A DNA stretch of 64,000 bases, from the NCBI GenBank assembly GCA_026120035.1, contig JALRME010000020.1, forward strand, positions 186,001 to 250,000, written 5' to 3'. Source of the DNA: Coleophoma eucalyptorum (taxonomy: Eukaryota > Ascomycota > Leotiomycetes > Helotiales > Dermateaceae). Below the pieces are notes generated by a model, which was not told where the DNA came from, ran no database searches, and saw only the letters and a list, made by a program, of their open reading frames with translations. Shown here in pieces: positions 58,613 to 64,000 of this stretch; the stretch's first letter is position 1; each line of letters starts with the position of its first letter. A program made the translations under genes and the position numbers.

Positions 58613-59601
58613 CGCAATTTATCTTTTTTGCTTCGGTTTCCTTTTTCTTCTGAATACACTTTCTTGTTTTCATGGAGACACGGTTATCGGACTTGTACAT
58701 CGATTCTGTATGAGAGGCTACGACTATCATGGGGAATTCAGTCATAGTACTTTTTTGGTTTTGCTGCTCGATAACACCTGGTCTACTGCTAGGAACTGAG
58801 ATAATTTTGATAGGAAAATTTTTAGGCGAAGGAAGCGAGCGGGTGTGAGATTGATGGATTGTGCATTGGTGGACGAGACGAGATGAGATGAGCTGACTGA
58901 CATAGCCTACTGGAATTACCGAAGGATCGATAGAACATAAGCTTGTTTTGGAGCATCTTCCTTGTTAGTCAAATGTACTAGTCACGTCTAGTGATGTCAA
59001 AGCTTCCAGGACCGAGTGGCTCCACTCTCCAAGATACCTTGATCTATATCTCAATCTCCGGCTGTAATCTTGCCTTTTTAAAGGTTTAATATCCGACTAC
59101 ACCTTTGTCTTATAAATTCATCTCTGCTTTACTATTTGGTGTGAGTTATGTCTACGTCTACAAACCTGTGGTTGCTTCTATATTTATTTCAATCACGCCT
59201 TCGTCCCTAGGGTTTATTCTATGTTCGCATTTGAACTTGAATAGCAAATAGCTGAAAACACCACCTTACATTGTTAGTGATAGCTAGGTTTCATTTAGGA
59301 ACCGAAAAAAAAGGATTGATATGTTTAAGGACCGATTCAGGGATTATGCAATTTGTGATATTCTAATTGACGGTGACGAATGTAAGGCTTGAAATGTCAA
59401 AGCTTCGGATATTTCTTTTGGTCTGGCCTACCTATTGATTCACTTAGTCATATTGCATTGAGTCAAAATGTTCAGTTGAGTTTTCATTTCTCTCCCTTGT
59501 TTCCAGTTCACTCCCCTAGCTCTCAAAGACTCATGCTTCACCTGGTCAGGCTGTTCGACCGAGCTTTATTCGCTTCCTTCACCTCCAGTTAGTTTCCTTG
59601 T
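58613..59601. other. intergenic region
   Basis: About 1 kb between the tRNA and the 207-aa protein gene. A GAGACGAGATGAGATGAG tract near 58872 is simple sequence. I see no gene. Confidence 0.5.
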
Positions 59602-60279
59602 CTATCGACGGCTGAAGAAGCCAAACAAACCCGAGGTATCTGGCTTGGTCTCCGCACATTGCTCACTAGCCACGATGATACATGTAGCCAAATACTCCGA
59701 TCCATAGTTCGTGAAGCCCAATTCTAGCAAGTGCCACGTAACAGCTCCGATCCGAACGTACTCCCGAAGCCGACCTCCATCCGCCTCCCATCTCCTCAAC
59801 GCAATGACATTTTTCATATTCGCAAATACGTCCGTGAAGTGAAAATACTCGTAAATGGATTCAATCCAAGCCCGAACCTGATCAGAGCTGGCATTTTCGC
59901 TTGGAAAGGTGTCGTAGAAGAGGCCACCTCGAGTGTCATCGCCGATATCAAAAGAATGGGTCATCTGATCCGGGGTGGTAGGGTGGTGAAGACCCTGGGT
60001 ACGAGTATAAGCGAGAGATATTTAGTAGATGGATTGAGCAAGACTTACGCAGTTGATGACAGGACAGCTGTGGATGAAGGTGCCGTTGGAGAACACAGTG
60101 TGGTTGAATCCGAATGTGGTGTCTTCCGCATGGAATCCCATCATCCATTCAATCTCCTTCTTCGAGTACTGCGGGACAGATGGCTCTGTAACTACAGCGT
60201 TGTCATCGTTGTCAGCATTGTCTAATGGTTCGGCAGCACCTGCGGCATCATTGGCTGCTTTGGGAGGGGTTTCCGCCAT
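59602..60279 (-). CDS. unrecognised 207-aa fungal protein
   Basis: I do not recognise the family. Two exons (60279-60049, 59994-59602) join with a canonical 54-nt intron (GTAAGT...ACCCAG) and keep frame. The N-terminus is Ala/Asp/Asn-rich and probably disordered (PPKAANDAAGAAEPLDNADN). The next part looks folded: YSKKEIEWMMGFHAEDTTFG and FNHTVFSNGTFIHSCPVINC, then HSFDIGDDTRGGLFYDTFPS, IESIYEYFHFTDVFANMKNV and WHLLELGFTNYGSEYLATCI. The tail is SGLFGFFSRR. There is no signal peptide or membrane helix. The composition and a clean intron support a real gene, soluble and probably cytosolic. No neighbour suggests a role. Confidence 0.7.
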
Positions 60280-61361
60280 ATTGAGAAAGTAATAGAAAAG
60301 TGTTCCAAATAGCAGAATATGTGGTAGAAGAGAAAATTTGGTGATATTGGAGAGAACAATCGTGTGTTATCGTTGTCGATTAGTGGAAGAAAAAGCTCAT
60401 GTTCAAAGCATCACTCCACACGTAATGGCAGTGCATCGCATCAATTCCTAGAAACATTCCGGAACCTTCCGCAGTTAAACTATTTCATCTTTTGAATGGA
60501 ATTCTAATACAGGAGTTCTTAATTGTTATTTCATCTTGCTAAGCATCACATCAATGTGGGCTTTATCTGATCGTCTCTGAAATCTCTGTTGGCTCCATTG
60601 TCATTAAGTCTTCCATCTTTGAGAGTACCAAATTTATAATTTCGGGAGAATATTATGGGGAGGGAGGGTATCTTCACAAAGAGTAACCGTATGAGTCCAG
60701 ATCTTAGAATACTGGGCTTGGTTTTACCGTTTCTTATTCTATATATCTAAGGAAGTCAGTGCAAGAGTTAACGAATTTACAAGTCTGTACAAAGCCCCTT
60801 CTTGAAATACCCCGTTGTATCTTATCGTTGGGCTAATAAGCCACTGCGTAAACATGTGTGGATAGAAATATGTGGAAAGGATGTCGTCTGCTGAGTTATC
60901 TCAAAGCCATCTATTCTTTTCTTGCATCTGAAAATGCCACATATTATATGTACCGTATATAGAGTTTATAGCTGGAGTAAACGCTCACTTTTGAAGCAAT
61001 ATAGTCGTCTATAAAGACTTAAAGGTTCAATCTTCTATCAGGGCAGGCATGCTGGTTATCTGCCTGCACGCAAATCGTGCTTTGTGTCTGCTAAATGGTC
61101 ACCCCCCCCCCATTTTAAGCGAGTATCGGTCAAGATAACTGAGCACTTCCTTACTACCAGTTCCAGTTTGGCATTGCTCTTTGCTTTTTATTTCTGATAT
61201 TCTCGAAGCTAATGAAGCCAAATATTTTGGGGACATATTCCGCTCTTCTTAGTCCCAAGTGGCCGAAGGAACCTTGCTCGTGGCGACCTGCAGTTCAGTC
61301 GTTTGCTGTGTAGAGCCTGCTAACTTGCCAGTATATGCCGCAAGCCTGAGGATATGCAAGC
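60280..61361. other. intergenic region
   Basis: 1.1 kb, AT-rich, with a C run near 61103-61111. I see no gene or RNA. Confidence 0.5.
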
Positions 61362-61673
61362 CTACATTTTAGCAAAGATTAAAATATAAATAATCAAATA
61401 CCAAAGTTCCTGTGTGCCGCTGTAGCGATGCTCGGGCGTTTCACGAAGAGCTTCAGCGTGCTTGTTGATTGGAACTGTATGTAACCGAAACATCAAGCTA
61501 GAGAGGCAAGTTTGTTCATGAAAGCATTTTAATCTTACCTCTAATAAATTCCTTCCATCACGTTCAGAAGCTTCAAAATCACTGACAAGATCAACAGATG
61601 CCGCTTGGATTATTCCCAGCCTCTCCACAGCTGCACGATGTCCCAAAGGGTGTAACATCTGCCTGTACGCCAT
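61362..61673 (-). pseudogene. possible cytochrome P450 fragment
   Basis: A 103-codon frame begins MAYRQMLHPLGHRAAVERLG and continues IIQAASVDLVSDFEASERDG. The W/YRxxRxxxHP... AVERxxxIQ pattern resembles the helix C region of fungal P450s. EALRETPEHRYSGT further on resembles the later 'TPEH...RYSGS' block. A GTAAGA donor after RNLLE would remove part of the frame. No haem-binding Cys region or N-terminal anchor exists nearby, so this would be an isolated remnant. A chance resemblance is possible. Confidence 0.28.
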
Positions 61674-62147
61674 TTTCTAGCACCAGCTTGCTTTAGTGAA
61701 TATCTTCATCGCCCATCAAGGCCAGCCATCACATTTCATGTTTTAGACCTCGATACATAAGATATGCTGATGCAATTCATTTAATTCCATTTAGGGTGAG
61801 AGTATTGATTTCTTCGAAATCATTCTGAAGGTGAGTTCTCCTCTCATGCAGAAATACCTACCTCACTCTTTCACCATGATGATACTTCACTCATTCCAAT
61901 ATATAACTGCAGACGCAGTGATGAATACAGCAAATGCCCACATCTGAGAAATCAACACTCCTCCTTTGAAATTCTGTTTGTGGCGAGGGTCTGCGCTAAC
62001 ATCTACTATGTTGCAGGAGTACAAAAGGGGAAGGAGATTGGGGCAAGGAAACCGGAAGCTAAAGATATGTTTTCTCAAGGAATATTTTGTCTCTGAGTAA
62101 TGGAATTCTCTTCTATATGTATATTATTATCATCCCTCTTTAAATTT
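61674..62147. other. 3' spacer of the beta-glucosidase
   Basis: 474 bp between the P450-like scrap and the GH3 gene. I see no gene. Confidence 0.5.
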
Positions 62148-64000
62148 TTAGACGCTGATTGTTCCATTCAGTCTCAGATCCCTCGAACTTGCGCCAATGT
62201 AAACTGGGTAATTTACTCCACCTTGCAACAGCCACTTCTGAGCAACTACATCCCAGATACTCAAGTCACGTCTCGTCAGCTCGAAGTTGACAGTTGCACT
62301 TCCGTTTACCGGGATAAGTACTTTATCAAAGCCTCTCAGCTGTCTGATTGGAGCATTGGGGATTCCGAGATAAAGTTGAGCAACTTCGGCACCAGCGACA
62401 GAGCCTGTATTTGTGATGGTTGCCGATACGTTGAACAGCACATCCCAAAGCTCTGGGTGTCCACCTTGGATGACTGAGATATTGGAAGAAGGGTAGGCTG
62501 CTGTGGATGCAGCTGATTGGGAGATAGCAATGTTGGAGTACTCGAAAGTTGTGTAGCTCAATCCAAAACCAAACTCAAATCTAGGTTCAATATTCTCTCG
62601 GTCGAAAAATTTGTAATCAATGTATACACCTTCTGTAAAGTTGGATTGAGGAAAGGCGTCGAAGGAAACCGAGGAGTTGAGAACATTGCCATAATCAGAC
62701 TCCTGCTTGGCGATGGTATGCACAAGCTTTCCACTTGGTGTCACATCACCATAGAGCACATCCACCAGCGAATGGCCGGACTCTTGGCCTGGTAAACCAC
62801 CATAAATCACAGCTGTAATGTTCTCATGCTCGATCCATGCATCAACAACCCGAGGACCTGCTGTGTGGAGGACGACTATTGTGTTTGCACAGTTCGAGGC
62901 CACATTGATGACGAGATTGTCGGAGAACTCATCGGTTAGGCTGAGACGATCAAAGGACTCTGAGGCGTATGCATTAATAAATACCAAGCAAACATCGGTA
63001 GAGGCTTCGACGGTTGGGTTCTCAGAAAAGAAGTCCCAACGCAAGATACCACGATCAGCGATCACGCGGTCCTGGATTGCCTTGAATGGGGAGATCACAT
63101 ATGGTGGCGAGTTACTACCTGAACCTCCAGCTGTGATCATCGTGCCGTTGAAGGTCTCCCAGCCGAAGTTAACTTCATAGCCACCACCGAATCGAGAAGG
63201 ATTGGCCCATGGGCTAGCCTTGACCTCGGCATCATATCCAAAAACGCTGACATGACGGGGTGCTTTCAAAGGAAGACTACTATTGACATTCTTCACAAGA
63301 ACATGTCCTGCGGCTCCGATTTCTCGGATAATCTTGTCGTGATCTCCACGAACGTCAAGCACTGGATGTTGAACTGTAGCTGAGTAGATATTGGCTGTAG
63401 GGTAGCTTTCGTCCTGACCGAGATAGTAGAACGCAGCCAGTTGACGAACAACCATGTCATCCAAACGGTCAATGCTAACAGATCCATTGTTGACCGCTTG
63501 AGTCAAATTGTTCCCCCAGTACCCTCCGTCAGGCATGACAACATCAAGTCCGGCATTTGCAGAAGCAACGCCTGATTGCTGTGCTTGCCAATCAGAAACA
63601 ACGAAGCCTTCGAAGCCAAATTCGGTCTTCAAAATCCCGTTCATCAATTTAGAATTCTGGCAGCCGTAGGAGTTGTTGGTACGCTGATATGAACACATAA
63701 TTGATGCCGTGCCGGCACGTAGAGCATTCATGAAGGGCCATGCGTACAACTCATGGATTGTGACATCATCCGCATTGGAAGAAAGCGACTCTCCGAGCTC
63801 ATTGGGGAGACGACGGTATTCTTGCTCGTTGAGAAGCCAATGCTGTGTTTTGTCAGAAGTATTCGTACACGCGTGAGAGAGTACGTACCTTAGAGCATGC
63901 AATAACACCAGCGTCTTGAGTGCCCGTGACGATCTCTCCCATCTGGATACCGGCAATGTAAGGATCGGGGCCGGGTCCTTCCCATCCTCTACCACCTCTG
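62148..64000 (-). CDS. GH3 beta-glucosidase, 5' part beyond the window
   Basis: A secreted glycoside hydrolase family 3 enzyme that splits cellobiose and other beta-glucosides; the N-terminal third, including any signal peptide, is outside the window. The visible part begins GRGWEGPGPDPYIAGIQMGE, then after a 46-nt intron (63845-63890) reads HWLLNEQEYRRLPNELG. The family blocks are SIMCSYQRTNNSYGCQNSKL, FVVSDWQAQQSG with the nucleophile Asp in SDW, and GLDVVMPDGGYWG. The second domain has VNVASNCANTIVVLHTAGP. FTEGVYIDYKFFDRENIEPR and FEFGFGLSYTTFEYSN follow, and a fibronectin-III-like domain ends the protein (EVAQLYLGIPNAPIRQLRGF). The stop is at 62148-62150. Many Asn-x-Ser/Thr sites suggest glycosylation. 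Confidence 0.93.
   Translation of the reverse strand, partial: EVVEDGKDPAPILTLPVSRWERSSRALKTLVLLHALRYVLSHACTNTSDKTQHWLLNEQEYRRLPNELGESLSSNADDVTIHELYAWPFMNALRAGTASIMCSYQRTNNSYGCQNSKLMNGILKTEFGFEGFVVSDWQAQQSGVASANAGLDVVMPDGGYWGNNLTQAVNNGSVSIDRLDDMVVRQLAAFYYLGQDESYPTANIYSATVQHPVLDVRGDHDKIIREIGAAGHVLVKNVNSSLPLKAPRHVSVFGYDAEVKASPWANPSRFGGGYEVNFGWETFNGTMITAGGSGSNSPPYVISPFKAIQDRVIADRGILRWDFFSENPTVEASTDVCLVFINAYASESFDRLSLTDEFSDNLVINVASNCANTIVVLHTAGPRVVDAWIEHENITAVIYGGLPGQESGHSLVDVLYGDVTPSGKLVHTIAKQESDYGNVLNSSVSFDAFPQSNFTEGVYIDYKFFDRENIEPRFEFGFGLSYTTFEYSNIAISQSAASTAAYPSSNISVIQGGHPELWDVLFNVSATITNTGSVAGAEVAQLYLGIPNAPIRQLRGFDKVLIPVNGSATVNFELTRRDLSIWDVVAQKWLLQGGVNYPVYIGASSRDLRLNGTISV

Noticed and set aside
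61103..61111. C run
   Set aside because: A simple homopolymer in AT-rich intergenic DNA.
1..64000. CRISPR arrays, insertion sequences, bacterial operons, intact transposons
   Set aside because: The window is eukaryotic. I saw no repeat-spacer pattern, terminal repeats, transposase or reverse transcriptase motifs.

Overview
This window looks like a piece of a filamentous ascomycete (Pezizomycotina) chromosome. The genes are broken by many short introns, mostly 45-63 nt, with GTAAGT/GTATGT-type donors, an internal CTAA(C/T) and a TAG/CAG acceptor. The gene content is typically fungal: Zn2Cys6 regulators, an Egh16-like secreted protein, RHO3, CSN2, CWC25, a fungal GH3 beta-glucosidase and an intron-containing tRNA-Ile. 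A leotiomycete-like relative is plausible but cannot be settled by eye. Gene models below were assembled by reading through splice junctions, so exon edges are predictions.

Layout. 0.5-4 kb holds a bZIP and a Zn2Cys6 transcription factor on the + strand. 4.3-8.6 kb holds a divergent pair: an M20 carboxypeptidase S-like peptidase (-) and an Atg22-like transporter (+). 9.5-18.4 kb holds, on the - strand, an Egh16-like secreted protein, a PNPOx-like flavin-binding protein and a 1,069-aa chromodomain protein, separated by wide gene-poor gaps. 19.8-21.6 kb holds an MFS transporter.

22-46 kb reads like an accessory catabolic block. It contains an amadoriase/saccharopine-oxidase-like flavoenzyme, a DAL5-type permease diverging from a fused ATP-dependent 5-oxoprolinase, a second Zn2Cys6 regulator and a D-galactonate dehydratase-like enolase-superfamily enzyme. 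It continues with a second DAL5/TNA1-type permease broken by one in-frame stop, a 2-oxoglutarate/Fe(II) oxygenase, a cupin with a His-rich tail and a nitrilotriacetate-monooxygenase-like flavoenzyme. Two uptake proteins, a pathway-type regulator and six redox or hydrolytic enzymes side by side suggest salvage of nitrogen and carbon from a modified amino acid or sugar-amine. That is an inference.

46-61 kb is housekeeping: otubain (-), a 4-kb gap, COP9 signalosome subunit 2 (-) diverging from splicing factor CWC25 (+), RHO3 (+), tRNA-Ile(AAU) and an unrecognised 207-aa protein (-). A possible P450 scrap and the C-terminal two thirds of a GH3 beta-glucosidase (-), cut by the right edge, close the window.
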